Below, piece after piece: positions 29,731-40,752 of a stretch of 64,000 bases of DNA. Location: positions 1-64,000 of the forward strand of contig JAPLCU010000018.1 in NCBI GenBank assembly GCA_026392045.1. Reading direction: 5' to 3'. The position numbers and the translations under genes were made by a program. The stretch comes from Armatimonadota bacterium (lineage in GTDB: Bacteria; Armatimonadota; UBA5829). The notes beneath the pieces were generated by a model. It worked only from the letters and a program-made list of their open reading frames with translations. It searched no databases and was not told where the DNA came from. The stretch's first letter is position 1, and each line of letters begins with the position of its first letter.

Positions 29731-29760
29731 ATAATAACCGAACATGTGTTCGTGTGTCAA
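29731..29760 (-). promoter_or_regulatory. Candidate LexA/SOS operator inside a sigma70-like promoter
   Basis: Minus strand TTGACA-cacgaacacatgttcggt-TATTAT; perfect CGAACATGTGTTCG palindrome at 29739-29752. Confidence 0.75.
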
Positions 29761-29794
29761 GTAATATTGTTATACCATGTTTTTGGGATTTTTA

Positions 29795-29914
29795 CAGCCT
29801 TGATCGCCCTGGAAATCTGTTCCAGCCTTGATCGCCCTGGAAATCTGTTCCAGCCTTGATCGCCCTGGAAATCTGTTACAGCCTTGATCGCCCTGGAAAT
29901 CTGTTCCAGGGCGC
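29795..29914 (+). repeat. Four tandem 28-bp units of family A, last copy completing a hairpin
   Basis: (CAGCCTTGATCGCCCTGGAAATCTGTTC)x4 then CAGGGCG. Confidence 0.95.
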
Positions 29915-30117
29915 AGGTATTGCGGAAATCCATTCCGTTAGTATAGGCCTTGGCAGATGAGTTGTCCTGATTTAATCGGGAGAAACGTGCATCCCGAATG
30001 GCGCTTCGGGACGATCATCATCGATGCGTTCCAGTGCGTACCCGGTTTGCTATTTTCTGTTTACTATTTGCCAACTCTGTGCTATTATTCACAGGGCTTC
30101 GGGTGAAAGAACAGGAG

Positions 30118-30351
30118 ATGGATATGAGCGAGCCTAATTTCAAATGGGCCAAATCACTGGGTTTGATCACCAGCATTCCTTTGCTGATTCTGATTTCGGT
30201 CGGAATCGGCCTGTTCGCGGGTATATGGCTGGACGGCAAATTTCACTCTAATCCATGGTTTACTATTATTTTGATTATTCTCGGCCTGGCTGCCGGACTA
30301 TATGAATCAGCGAAATTGCTAATAGATGTTACACGTGAAGACAGAGATTGA
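30118..30351 (+). CDS. AtpZ/AtpI-type small membrane protein of ATP synthase operon
   Basis: Two TM segments; PWFTIILIILGLAAGLYESAKLL; position before atpB. Confidence 0.7.
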   Translation: MDMSEPNFKWAKSLGLITSIPLLILISVGIGLFAGIWLDGKFHSNPWFTIILIILGLAAGLYESAKLLIDVTREDRD

Positions 30352-30730
30352 TGATGCATTCATAAAGCGAGTTTACAAGACCAGCGCCTATGTCTGGGGA
30401 TTTGTTGCGCTGGTATTGTTGAGTTTCGGCCAATGGTGGGCGATTGCGGGATGGAGCTGGGGCTCGATATTATCGGCAGGGACGCTGTGGAGCCTTCAAT
30501 ACATCATTCGCAGGGCGTTTGTACCCGAAAACATAAAGGCGAAAACGCAGCTAGGAAAGTTTTCTATACTAAAGATTGCGGCTGTAATACCAATACTATT
30601 GGTAGCTGTCTGGGCCTGTAAGCATAGCACAGCTTTTATTTTCGCATTTTTTGCTGGGGTATTATTGACTCAGACCGTGATTGTCCTTAAAGTATTAGGG
30701 ATAGCGATTTGTCAGTATTCTAACGATTGA
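30326..30730 (+). CDS. ATP synthase subunit I-like membrane protein
   Basis: 134 aa, four TM-like segments, directly upstream of atpB. Confidence 0.65.
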   Translation: MLHVKTEIDDAFIKRVYKTSAYVWGFVALVLLSFGQWWAIAGWSWGSILSAGTLWSLQYIIRRAFVPENIKAKTQLGKFSILKIAAVIPILLVAVWACKHSTAFIFAFFAGVLLTQTVIVLKVLGIAICQYSND

Positions 30731-31590
30731 ACGGAGGCAATTTGTTGGGCAGCGCATTTCCGATGGAGTTCCTATCGAATTTGTGGTCATGGATAGCCAT
30801 GAGTGGGCACGGACTCACAGGGCTGTCCCTTGAGGGCGGAGAGAACCCTCTTGAGCACCCGACATGGCTTCATTTTCTGGTTACCACACCGCAACACAAG
30901 GGACTACTTCCCGGCTGGGTTCCGGAAATAGTACCTGTCACCTGGTTTGTCGCCCTCGCTTTGTGCGCTACCGTAATAATCGCAAGTAGAACCCTCAAAG
31001 TGCAAAACCCGGGCAAGTTTCAACTCGCCCTGGAGTTTATAGTTACTTCCCTGGAAAACTTTGTGCGCGGGATAGTTGGCGATGCAGAGGCAAAAATCCT
31101 CACTCCGATTATCGGCACAACTTTTATATTCATCTTGTCTTTAAGCCTTATAGGTCTTGTGCCGGGGTTCATCAGCCCAACGGCGAATACCAACACAACG
31201 GTTGCGCTTGCGCTGATGGCATTTCTGTTTGTTCAATACGTGTCGATATCAAGGCAGGGGTTGTTAACCTACCTGAAGCATTTCCTGGGCGAACCATTAT
31301 GGTTGGCTCCTCTGATGCTGCCGCTGCACATCGTGGGTGAGCTTGCGAGGCCGCTTTCACTCTCAATTCGTCTTTTTGGAAACATATTCGGCGAAGAGAC
31401 GGTTGTGGCGGTATTGGTTTTGATTGTTACCAAAATCGCTGTTGTAAACGGCCATGTCATACCGATTCCATTCCAATTCCCGATGATGCTCTTTGCCATA
31501 TTCGGCTCATTGGTGCAATCATTAGTCTTTTCGATGCTGGTAAGCATATACATAGCAGTGGCCCTTGCCGGTCACGAAGAACACCGTTAG
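30727..31590 (+). CDS. atpB: F0F1 ATP synthase subunit A
   Basis: PLHIVGELARPLSLSIRLFGNIFGEE; FGSLVQSLVFSMLVSIYIAVALAGHEEH. Confidence 0.96.
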   Translation: MNGGNLLGSAFPMEFLSNLWSWIAMSGHGLTGLSLEGGENPLEHPTWLHFLVTTPQHKGLLPGWVPEIVPVTWFVALALCATVIIASRTLKVQNPGKFQLALEFIVTSLENFVRGIVGDAEAKILTPIIGTTFIFILSLSLIGLVPGFISPTANTNTTVALALMAFLFVQYVSISRQGLLTYLKHFLGEPLWLAPLMLPLHIVGELARPLSLSIRLFGNIFGEETVVAVLVLIVTKIAVVNGHVIPIPFQFPMMLFAIFGSLVQSLVFSMLVSIYIAVALAGHEEHR

Positions 31591-31674
31591 GAAAGTATCG
31601 GTGTTTAGTTGCTTCGGTATCCTGATGCCGAAGCCTACCGCACATCATGAATAATATGGGTTAGGAAAGTATCG
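31586..31674 (-). repeat. Family B REP-like element flanked by 15-bp direct repeats in the atpB-atpE spacer
   Basis: GTTAGGAAAGTATCG at 31586-31600 and 31660-31674 around a 59-bp insert. Confidence 0.93.
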
Positions 31675-31710
31675 TCTCTCATCGCGAGGGGCAAAGGAGG
31701 AACGCGAAAA

Positions 31711-31989
31711 ATGCATGCAGAAGTTGTTGCGTTAATTCTCGCAATAGGTTTCGGAGTTCCAATCGCCGTCATCGGCGGCGCTTTGGGACAGGGAAAGGCA
31801 GCCTGTTCGGCTCTTGAAGGCATTGCACGGCAGCCCGAAGCAGCCGGAAAGATCCAGACAGCTATGATCATTGGTCTGGCGCTGATTGAGTCTCTCGTAA
31901 TCTATGCGCTTTTGATCTCTTTGATCCTACTTTTCATGGGCGTCCCGAGCGCAGAAAAGCTGATGGAAGCCGTCAGCAAATTCAAGTAA
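31711..31989 (+). CDS. atpE: F0F1 ATP synthase subunit C
   Basis: [47 protein letters not shown]. Confidence 0.96.
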   Translation: MHAEVVALILAIGFGVPIAVIGGALGQGKAACSALEGIARQPEAAGKIQTAMIIGLALIESLVIYALLISLILLFMGVPSAEKLMEAVSKFK

Positions 31990-31999
31990 ATCGCCTACT

Positions 32000-32023
32000 A
32001 GACCCCGAAAACCTTCGGGGTCT
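32000..32023 (+). promoter_or_regulatory. Intercistronic hairpin after atpE
   Basis: AGACCCCGAA-AACC-TTCGGGGTCT perfect 10-bp stem. Confidence 0.75.
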
Positions 32024-32098
32024 TGTGGCAAAAGTTTTTGAGATTGTAAGGCTCATTGAGTGCTGAGAGCTATGAATTACTCATTTCCGGCGCCAAAA

Positions 32099-32133
32099 CA
32101 GCCTTGATCGCCCTGGAAATCTGTTCCAGGGCG
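32099..32133 (+). repeat. Family A palindromic element
   Basis: CAGCCTTGATCGCCCTGGAAATCTGTTCCAGGGCG, same as the last unit of the 29795 array. Confidence 0.95.
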
Positions 32134-32164
32134 AAGGCATGAGCGGTCTCTTAGGAGTTCAACA

Positions 32165-32659
32165 GTGGATATCATACCAAAAGGTCCAGTTCTGATACTG
32201 CAGGCGCTCGGATTTTTGTTAGTGCTTCTGGTTTTCAAGAAATATCTGTTCGGCCCGGTTAGGAGCATACTTGATGCCCGACGAGCAGAGATCGAAAATC
32301 AGTATGAGAGTGCAGGGGCTCAAAAAAAAGCGGCTGAAGAGCTCAAGACCGATTACGAGAAACGCTTGACAGGCATAGAGGAAGAAATGCGCGCCAAGAT
32401 CACCGAGGCCATAAAAGATGGCCAGGCTATACGCGAAGAGATAATTTCGGATTCGCGCACCAAGGCCGACCAGATCCTCGAAAAGGCGCAAGCAGAAATC
32501 AGCCGCGAAAAAGAACTTGCGCTGGCTGAGCTCAAGGGAAAGGTCGCTGACCTGACCGTGGCTGCGGCTGGCAAGCTTATCGATGCTAACTTGGATGACA
32601 AGAAACACCGCGACCTTGTGAACAAATTTATAATTGATCTCGATGAGGTAGCCAGATGA
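32165..32659 (+). CDS. atpF: F0F1 ATP synthase subunit B
   Basis: 164 aa; N-terminal TM and long amphipathic helix; position. Confidence 0.93.
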   Translation: MDIIPKGPVLILQALGFLLVLLVFKKYLFGPVRSILDARRAEIENQYESAGAQKKAAEELKTDYEKRLTGIEEEMRAKITEAIKDGQAIREEIISDSRTKADQILEKAQAEISREKELALAELKGKVADLTVAAAGKLIDANLDDKKHRDLVNKFIIDLDEVAR

Positions 32660-33192
32660 TAGGGCGCCGCGTGGTTAGAAGATATGCGAGCGCACTGTTT
32701 GGCGCAGCGTCTAAGGCCGGGGTAGTGGACCTGGTCGAGAGCGACCTCGGGCTGATTTCTTACACGGTCGAAGCTTCACCGCGCCTGATGCAAGCTATCG
32801 CATCGCCGCTGGTTCCCACAAAGGCAAAGCGCGAAGTGCTGCAAACAATTTTTAGCGGCAAGATTCAGGAAATCACGCTCAATTACCTCTTCCTGCTGGT
32901 GGACAAGCGCAGGGAAGAGGCTGTTTTGAAGACCGAAGAGGAGTTTGTTATCCTCGCCAATGAAGCTCGCGGGATAGTGAACGCTGAAGTTATTACGGCT
33001 ATCGAGATGACCAAAGAGCAGCAAGCAGCGCTCGCGGCGAAGCTCTCTAAGCTAACCGGCAAGAGCGTAAATTTGCAAGTAACGGTCGATTCCTGGATCA
33101 AAGGCGGCGTGATCGTGCGGATAGGTGACACTGTCATCGACGGCAGCATCAGAGGTCAGCTCGCCGCTCTTAAAGAAACGCTATTGAGTTAA
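32656..33192 (+). CDS. atpH: F0F1 ATP synthase subunit delta
   Basis: RRYASALFGAASKAG; GGVIVRIGDTVIDGSIRGQLAALKETLL. Confidence 0.95.
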   Translation: MIGRRVVRRYASALFGAASKAGVVDLVESDLGLISYTVEASPRLMQAIASPLVPTKAKREVLQTIFSGKIQEITLNYLFLLVDKRREEAVLKTEEEFVILANEARGIVNAEVITAIEMTKEQQAALAAKLSKLTGKSVNLQVTVDSWIKGGVIVRIGDTVIDGSIRGQLAALKETLLS

Positions 33193-33233
33193 AGTGGCAT
33201 ACTTTTTGACTTCTCTTAGAACGGAGTAATACT

Positions 33234-34748
33234 ATGGCAGTCAATATAAGGCCGGATGAGGTTGCGAAGATTCTTGAGACCCATCTCGCGTCGTATCAAA
33301 AAGAGATAACCGAGGTCGGCGTTGGCACTGTTTTGCAGGTCGGCGACGGTATTGCGCGTATCTATGGGCTTCAGGACGCGATGGCGAGTGAGTTGGTGGA
33401 GTTCCCCAACGGCATTTTGGGCATGATTCTTAACCTGGAAGAGGACAACGTGGGATGCATCATCATGGGTCCCGACACGGAAATCAAAGAAGGCGACCAG
33501 GTCAAGCGAACCGGGCGCATTATTGATGTGCCGGTGGGCGAAGCGCTGCTGGGCAGAGTCGTGAACGCTATCGGCGATCCGATCGACGGCAAGGGAGCCA
33601 TTTTGGCAACCGAGCGCAGGTTTGTTGAAAGCCGTGCGCCGGGTGTTGTCGAAAGACAGCCGGTTAAGGAATCGCTTGCGACGGGAATCAAGGGTATCGA
33701 CTCTATGATCCCGATCGGAAGAGGTCAGAGAGAGCTTATCATAGGCGACCGTCAAACCGGTAAGACAGCCATTGCGATAGACACAATTTTGAATCAGAAG
33801 GGCGATGATGTCTACTGCTTCTATGTTGCAATCGGTCAGAAGATGTCTACTGTGTCCAGTATAGTAAATATTTTCGAGAAGTATGGTGCGATGGAGTATA
33901 CCACAGTGGTTGTTGCCTCTGCCAGCGACCCCGCGCCGCTGCAATATATAGCGCCTTACTCGGGCTGCGCTATGGGCGAATATTTTAGAGATACCAAGCG
34001 CCATGCGTTGGTGATTTATGATGATCTCTCAAAGCATGCGATTGCCTACAGGCAGGTTTCGCTGCTCTTGAGAAGACCGCCGGGCCGCGAGGCATATCCT
34101 GGAGACATTTTCTACCTCCATGCACGATTGCTGGAGAGAGCCGCCAAGGTGAGCGACGATCTGGGAGGCGGGTCGCTGACGGCGCTTCCGATCATTGAGA
34201 CCCAGGCGGGTGACGTTTCGGCGTATATCCCGACCAACGTCATCTCGATTACAGACGGCCAGATTTACCTTGAGCCGGATTTGTTCTACTCGGGCATTCG
34301 ACCGGCGGTCAACGTTGGCGTGTCTGTTTCGAGAGTGGGTTCGAGCGCTCAGAAGAAGGCTATGAAAACCATCGCCAGCCAGCTCAAGCTGGACCTTGCG
34401 AGGTATTGGGAACTGCAGGCATTCGCGCAGTTTGCAAGTGACCTCGACAAGGCAACCCTTGCGCAGCTTGCGCGCGGTGAGAGAATCGTTGAGACCCTCA
34501 AGCAGCCGCAGTATAAGCCGATGAACCTGGCTGCGGAAGTTTTTATCATCTTCGCCGCAACCAACGGCTATCTGGATGATCTTCCGGTTTCAAGCGCGGG
34601 CAAATTCGAGAAAGAATTCGACGCATTTATGGCTGATAAGTACCCAGACGTGGGTCACACTATCCTAAAGACCGGCGTGCTGGATGATGCGACACTCGAA
34701 ACCCTTAAGAAGGCTATTGAGGAGTTTAAGAAGCAGTTTACTGCGTAG
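33234..34748 (+). CDS. atpA: F0F1 ATP synthase subunit alpha
   Basis: [57 protein letters not shown]. Confidence 0.98.
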   Translation: MAVNIRPDEVAKILETHLASYQKEITEVGVGTVLQVGDGIARIYGLQDAMASELVEFPNGILGMILNLEEDNVGCIIMGPDTEIKEGDQVKRTGRIIDVPVGEALLGRVVNAIGDPIDGKGAILATERRFVESRAPGVVERQPVKESLATGIKGIDSMIPIGRGQRELIIGDRQTGKTAIAIDTILNQKGDDVYCFYVAIGQKMSTVSSIVNIFEKYGAMEYTTVVVASASDPAPLQYIAPYSGCAMGEYFRDTKRHALVIYDDLSKHAIAYRQVSLLLRRPPGREAYPGDIFYLHARLLERAAKVSDDLGGGSLTALPIIETQAGDVSAYIPTNVISITDGQIYLEPDLFYSGIRPAVNVGVSVSRVGSSAQKKAMKTIASQLKLDLARYWELQAFAQFASDLDKATLAQLARGERIVETLKQPQYKPMNLAAEVFIIFAATNGYLDDLPVSSAGKFEKEFDAFMADKYPDVGHTILKTGVLDDATLETLKKAIEEFKKQFTA

Positions 34749-34807
34749 TGGAGAGTGGAAAGTGGAGAGTGGAGAGTCCGGAAGGGGCAGCGTTCCAATC
34801 AAAACTC

Positions 34808-35164
34808 ATGTCTAAGGAACACAACTTGGATGGATCGAAGTTACAGCTTGATGATGTTGTTGCTCAGTTCCTCAAAGAGAAACTAGACTTGATTAAGAAA
34901 GAATATGCGCCTACGCACTTAATAGTGTTTGGCTCGCGAGCAGAAGGCAGAGCACGTGTTGAGAGCGATATTGATATCATAGTGGTTTCGGAACGGTTCA
35001 AGGAATTACGTTTCGTAAATCGTATGGGGCAGTTTCTGACTAAAGTGCGCCCACATGTTCATGTGGACGCTCTCTGTTATACACCTGAAGAGTTTGAAAT
35101 AATGCTGCATAAGCAGTCGCCATTTGTGCGAGATGCTGTGGCGCGTGGCATTCACATTGAGTAG
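34808..35164 (+). CDS. MNT-type nucleotidyltransferase domain protein inside the atp operon
   Basis: VFGSRAEGRARVESDIDIIVVS (GSx10DxD); ATG 34808. Confidence 0.88.
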   Translation: MSKEHNLDGSKLQLDDVVAQFLKEKLDLIKKEYAPTHLIVFGSRAEGRARVESDIDIIVVSERFKELRFVNRMGQFLTKVRPHVHVDALCYTPEEFEIMLHKQSPFVRDAVARGIHIE

Positions 35165-35167
35165 ATT

Positions 35168-36019
35168 ATGGCTAATGCAAAAGACATAAGACGGCGTATA
35201 CGCACCGTCAAAAATATAGAGAAGCTCACCAACGCCATGAAGATGGTTGCGGCGGCTCGGCTGAGAAAGGCGCAGGAGCGCGCATTAGTTGCACGCCCCT
35301 ATGCCGAGAAAATGGCCGAGGTTATGGCTAACCTTGCGGGAAGCGTGGGTGAGATTGATCATCCGCTGCTTGAGGTGCGCGAGGAGAAGAATATCGCGTA
35401 TGTGGTGATTGGCGCCGAGAGAGGCCTCGCGGGGAGCTTCAATTCAAACGTGATGAACAAAGCCCTGCGCGAGATCGGAACTCGTGACCCTGCTACAGTG
35501 AAGCTGGTTCTGGTTGGCAAGAAGGCTGTTGGGTTCTTCCGCAAGAAGCCGTATGAGATCGCCGCTGATATGGAAGTGGGCTCAAAAATGAACTTTGTGG
35601 ACATCAAAAAGGTCACCACAAAGGTTCGCATGATGTTCGAAAACGGCGATGTGGATGCCGTCTACCTGATCTATGCTAAGTTCATATCAGCTATGCGCCA
35701 GGTGCCGACCGCCGCAAGGCTGCTGCCGATGGCAAAACCCGAAACGCAAGAGTTTGTGAAGTCTGAATTTGTGTTTGAACCTGATGCCGCCGCGCTGCTG
35801 GGCACGCTGCTGCCCAAGTATGTGGATACCGGTGTATATCAGGCCCTGGTAGAATCGCAAGCGAGCGAGCAGGGTGCGCGGATGTCGGCGATGTCCGCTG
35901 CTACAAAGAATGCGGGTGAAATGATTAGTAATCTCACCCTGGTATATAACAAAGCGCGTCAAGCCGCGATTACAAAAGAAATCACAGAGATCGTGGGCGG
36001 CGCAGAAGCGCAGAAATAG
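35168..36019 (+). CDS. atpG: F0F1 ATP synthase subunit gamma
   Basis: DIRRRIRTVKNIEKLTNAMKMVAAARLRKAQ; ERGLAGSFN. Confidence 0.97.
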   Translation: MANAKDIRRRIRTVKNIEKLTNAMKMVAAARLRKAQERALVARPYAEKMAEVMANLAGSVGEIDHPLLEVREEKNIAYVVIGAERGLAGSFNSNVMNKALREIGTRDPATVKLVLVGKKAVGFFRKKPYEIAADMEVGSKMNFVDIKKVTTKVRMMFENGDVDAVYLIYAKFISAMRQVPTAARLLPMAKPETQEFVKSEFVFEPDAAALLGTLLPKYVDTGVYQALVESQASEQGARMSAMSAATKNAGEMISNLTLVYNKARQAAITKEITEIVGGAEAQK

Positions 36020-36072
36020 CAGATGGTTGGCAGTTTACGGTTAACGGTTTACGGTTGGGGACTATTCCCTAA

Positions 36073-37521
<1,449 letters not shown>

Positions 37522-37688
37522 TTTGGTAGGATAGTCTGATGGCCCGATGGTCGGATAGTCCGGAAGGGAATTTGTTCTTTTCCAGAAGTTTGGCTGCGGG
37601 AACTCTTGATTGTGGAGTGTTGATCACTAAGTTTCAGGAGCCATTCATTCAGCATAGAACCAATGAAAACGAAGGAGTGAGAGTGACG

Positions 37689-38044
37689 ATGACATTTTTC
37701 TTAGCGACACTTGCGTTCATGTTCCTTGGAAGAAAGCTCGGTTGGGCACTCTCCCGCAACATTTTGTATACCGCGCCAATTATACTCACTGTGGCGCTCG
37801 CTCTTTCATGGGGAATAGGCGTTGGTTTGGTGATTCATCGCCTTATCATTTGTCAAGAGCCGAATCTGATATTAAGGCTCATCATGGGCTATGCACTCGG
37901 CGCTTATGTGGCGCAACCAATTATGGTTTGCTTGATGAATCGAGCGTTCCCGATCGTGCTTTGCCGCGCCATGTAGCAATCGGAGTTCTTCCATTATTGG
38001 CATACATTACGACGCTACTGGTAATCAGCTTCATGCTCAAATGA
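37689..38044 (+). pseudogene. Small membrane protein gene, apparently frameshifted near 37919
   Basis: MTFFLATLAFMFLGRKLGWALSRNILYTAP...YALGAYVAQP in one frame continues as NYGLLDESSVPDRALPRHVAIGVLPLLAYITTLLVISFMLK in another. Confidence 0.65.
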
Positions 38045-38181
38045 CAGGTTTTTAGTGTCAAAGAATCACACGGCTGACGTTATGCAGTTTCGCAGCCTGG
38101 CATTCGATGTAAAAAATATGGAAGTAATATCGCCAGTAAGTGGTATAGTGAAAAGTAAGAAATGCTCACTGGAGGCTTATT

Positions 38182-38379
38182 ATGGCTGCTGATAAGATGA
38201 TTCGCGTTTCTACAAGAGGTCGAATTACATTGCCAAAATGGCTGAGGGAAAAGGCGGGGATTAACGCTGGTGATTACCTGCTCGTGAGCAAACTGAGTGA
38301 CAACACCTTGTTCATCTCGAAACCATCATCTCAGAATGAAAACGTAGATGGCGTTACTCATACCGAATCTGAAAACTGA
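38182..38379 (+). CDS. AbrB/SpoVT-type DNA-binding protein
   Basis: MIRVSTRGRITLPKWLREKAGINAGDYLLVSKLSD. Confidence 0.88.
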   Translation: MAADKMIRVSTRGRITLPKWLREKAGINAGDYLLVSKLSDNTLFISKPSSQNENVDGVTHTESEN

Positions 38380-38408
38380 CAGCTGAATGCTGAGAGCTGA
38401 CAACTATT

Positions 38409-38822
38409 ATGGCAAAAACATTTACATTAGAAGTTATAACCCCGGACCGTAAGGTCCTTTCAGACAGCGAGATCACTTCGGTGGTGCTGCCGGGTGTTGA
38501 GGGATACCTGGGGGCGCTGGCGCACCATGAGCCGCTGATGACCTCGCTCGCCATCGGTGAGCTGGATTACCACCGCACGGACGGCCAAGTCAATGCTATG
38601 GCGGTCACTGGCGGGTTTGTGGAAATCTTCGATAACAAGATAACCGTCCTTGCGGATACCGCCGAACTGCGAGAAGAAATTGATCTCCCCCGTGCAGAGG
38701 ATTCCGTGCGCAGGGCCGAAGAAAGGCTCGCCTCTCGACCGGACGACTTTGATCTGGAGCGAGCCCAAATCTCCTTAAAAAGAGCGCTGAACCGTCTAAG
38801 CGTGGCCAGAAAGCAGTTCTAG
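38409..38822 (+). CDS. atpC: F0F1 ATP synthase subunit epsilon
   Basis: LEVITPDRKVLSDSEITSVVLPGVEGYLGALAHHEPLMTSL. Confidence 0.96.
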   Translation: MAKTFTLEVITPDRKVLSDSEITSVVLPGVEGYLGALAHHEPLMTSLAIGELDYHRTDGQVNAMAVTGGFVEIFDNKITVLADTAELREEIDLPRAEDSVRRAEERLASRPDDFDLERAQISLKRALNRLSVARKQF

Positions 38823-38845
38823 GAATAACTCAATAAGGAGCTGCC

Positions 38846-40285
38846 ATGAAGCGTTTTGTTAGATTGGTTCTCACCCTGATTCTGCTCACCGTCGCCGCGT
38901 GCGCCCACGCCTACAAAATCCCCTATGAAGCCTGGATGGGCTCGTATATCGGCGAAAAGAAGGTGGGGTATCTCTCTTTTAAGATTGAGAAATCAGATGG
39001 CAAAGATTCATCGGTATATAAGATTTCGAGCGTAATGAACAACCATCTGACCGTTCTTGGCGCGGAACTTACCCAGCTTGTCGCCACTGTTGTCTACACC
39101 GACGCCCAATACGCTCCTTTGTCTGAGAGCTTTTCCATGTCCAGCGGAGGAAAGACTACTCGCATAGATTCCAAGTTCACCAATAACTCCATCAATTGCA
39201 TAATCTCCGCCGGAAGCGGGTCCTCGAAGCAGTCCATACCTATCCCAAAGGGCGTTTCGCTGGTGGGGGATTCGCTTTTTGCGCTGCCTGGCGGCAAAAT
39301 GAAGATAGGCAAGGAATATTCGCTCAGCTATTTCAACCCGCTCACTATCTCCATCGACAGCCTCAAGATTAAGGCGGAGGGCAGGGAAAAGATCACTATT
39401 GGCAAAAAGCAATATGACGCCCTTGTTGTAATGAACACTAGCGCATTGGGTGATATGAAAACCTGGCAGAGTGATGAAGGCGATATATTAAAAATCCAGG
39501 CGATGATGGGGATCATTATGATTATGGAAGACAGGCGCACAGCCATGTCCGGGATAACCATTGGCGGAGGCGATGATTTCGCCGTGCGCAACAGCCTGAA
39601 ACCCGACAAAGAAATCCTGAATCCGAGGTCGGTTAAGGAGCTGGACATCATCCTAAAAGGATTTAGCGATCCCAAAATGATGATCAACGATAAGCAGCAG
39701 ACTTTTGAAGCCATTGATGGTCAAAAGGACAGTGTGCGGGTCAAAACCAAGGCTTCGACCTTCGATGAGTCCAAATCCGTGAGCTTCCCTTTCAATCCGG
39801 TTGACTTTGCTCTCGAATTATTAGCCACCCCTTATGTGGACAGCGATGTTGCCGCGATCAAGACTGCGGCAACGAAAATTATAGGCGACGAAAAGAATGT
39901 TTATCGCGCCTGCTGCAAGATTCGCGAGTGGATTTATGCTAACATGAAGCCTAAGGCCGATATAGGTATTACGCGCTCGGCCTCAGATGTGTTACAATCT
40001 AAGGTAGGTGTGTGCAGGGATTACGCGATTTTGTTCGCCGCGCTCACCCGAGCTGCCGGAATACCCTCGCGAATTGCATCCGGGGTATTGTATACCAATG
40101 GCAGTTTCTATTATCATGCGTGGGTTGAGTGCTATGTGGGCGAGTGGGTTCCGTTTGATGCCACCCTTTCGCAAAATCAGGTAGATGCCACTCACATCAA
40201 GATGGCCCAGGGGGATGCAACAACCATGTTCGCGCTTTCCAAGGTCATCGGGAGCCTGAAAGCAGAGATTAAAGATTATAAATAA
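38846..40285 (+). CDS. Transglutaminase-like domain protein, secreted
   Basis: VGVCRDYAILFAALTRAAGIPSRIASG...YHAWVECYVGEWVPFDATL. Confidence 0.92.
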   Translation: MKRFVRLVLTLILLTVAACAHAYKIPYEAWMGSYIGEKKVGYLSFKIEKSDGKDSSVYKISSVMNNHLTVLGAELTQLVATVVYTDAQYAPLSESFSMSSGGKTTRIDSKFTNNSINCIISAGSGSSKQSIPIPKGVSLVGDSLFALPGGKMKIGKEYSLSYFNPLTISIDSLKIKAEGREKITIGKKQYDALVVMNTSALGDMKTWQSDEGDILKIQAMMGIIMIMEDRRTAMSGITIGGGDDFAVRNSLKPDKEILNPRSVKELDIILKGFSDPKMMINDKQQTFEAIDGQKDSVRVKTKASTFDESKSVSFPFNPVDFALELLATPYVDSDVAAIKTAATKIIGDEKNVYRACCKIREWIYANMKPKADIGITRSASDVLQSKVGVCRDYAILFAALTRAAGIPSRIASGVLYTNGSFYYHAWVECYVGEWVPFDATLSQNQVDATHIKMAQGDATTMFALSKVIGSLKAEIKDYK

Positions 40286-40374
40286 CTGGTTGGCAGTTTG
40301 CAGTTGACGGTTAGCGGTTGATAAACACCGCAAACCGCTAACCGTTAACCGTCAACTCACTTGGAGAGTGAAAT

Positions 40375-40752
40375 TTGCTGGCAAAAGATTTCTTAACAAT
40401 TGGCATATTTGCTTTATTCGGAATTGCGTTTATCGTGATAACGCTGATCGCCTCGTGGGCGGTGCGGCCGCACAGGCCGTCAGATGCAAAGCTGTCCACC
40501 TACGAATGCGGCGAGATTCCAATCGGCCCGGCGTGGACTCAGTTCAGGGTGGGCTATTACATATACGCGATTATATTCCTGATCTTCGATGTTGAAGCGA
40601 TTTTCCTGTATCCGTGGGCAGCGCAGTTATTGGGTTTCAAAAACAACCACGCGATGATGGTTATGGGATTTGTTGATATGGTAATATTTGTTGCCGTGCT
40701 CTCAGTCGGTTTGGCGTGGGCGTGGAAGAAGGGTGTTTTGGAATGGAAGTAG
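40375..40752 (+). CDS. nuoA: NADH-quinone oxidoreductase subunit A
   Basis: [40 protein letters not shown]. Confidence 0.95.
   Translation: MLAKDFLTIGIFALFGIAFIVITLIASWAVRPHRPSDAKLSTYECGEIPIGPAWTQFRVGYYIYAIIFLIFDVEAIFLYPWAAQLLGFKNNHAMMVMGFVDMVIFVAVLSVGLAWAWKKGVLEWK

Noticed and set aside
29795-29914. Possible CRISPR array (4 x 28-bp repeats)
   Set aside because: Repeats are directly contiguous with no spacers and each unit is half of a palindromic element; no cas genes nearby.
34748-34807. Upstream extension of the nucleotidyltransferase ORF (MESGKWRVESPEGA...)
   Set aside because: Encoded by an intergenic word-repeat spacer; ATG 34808 is the better start.
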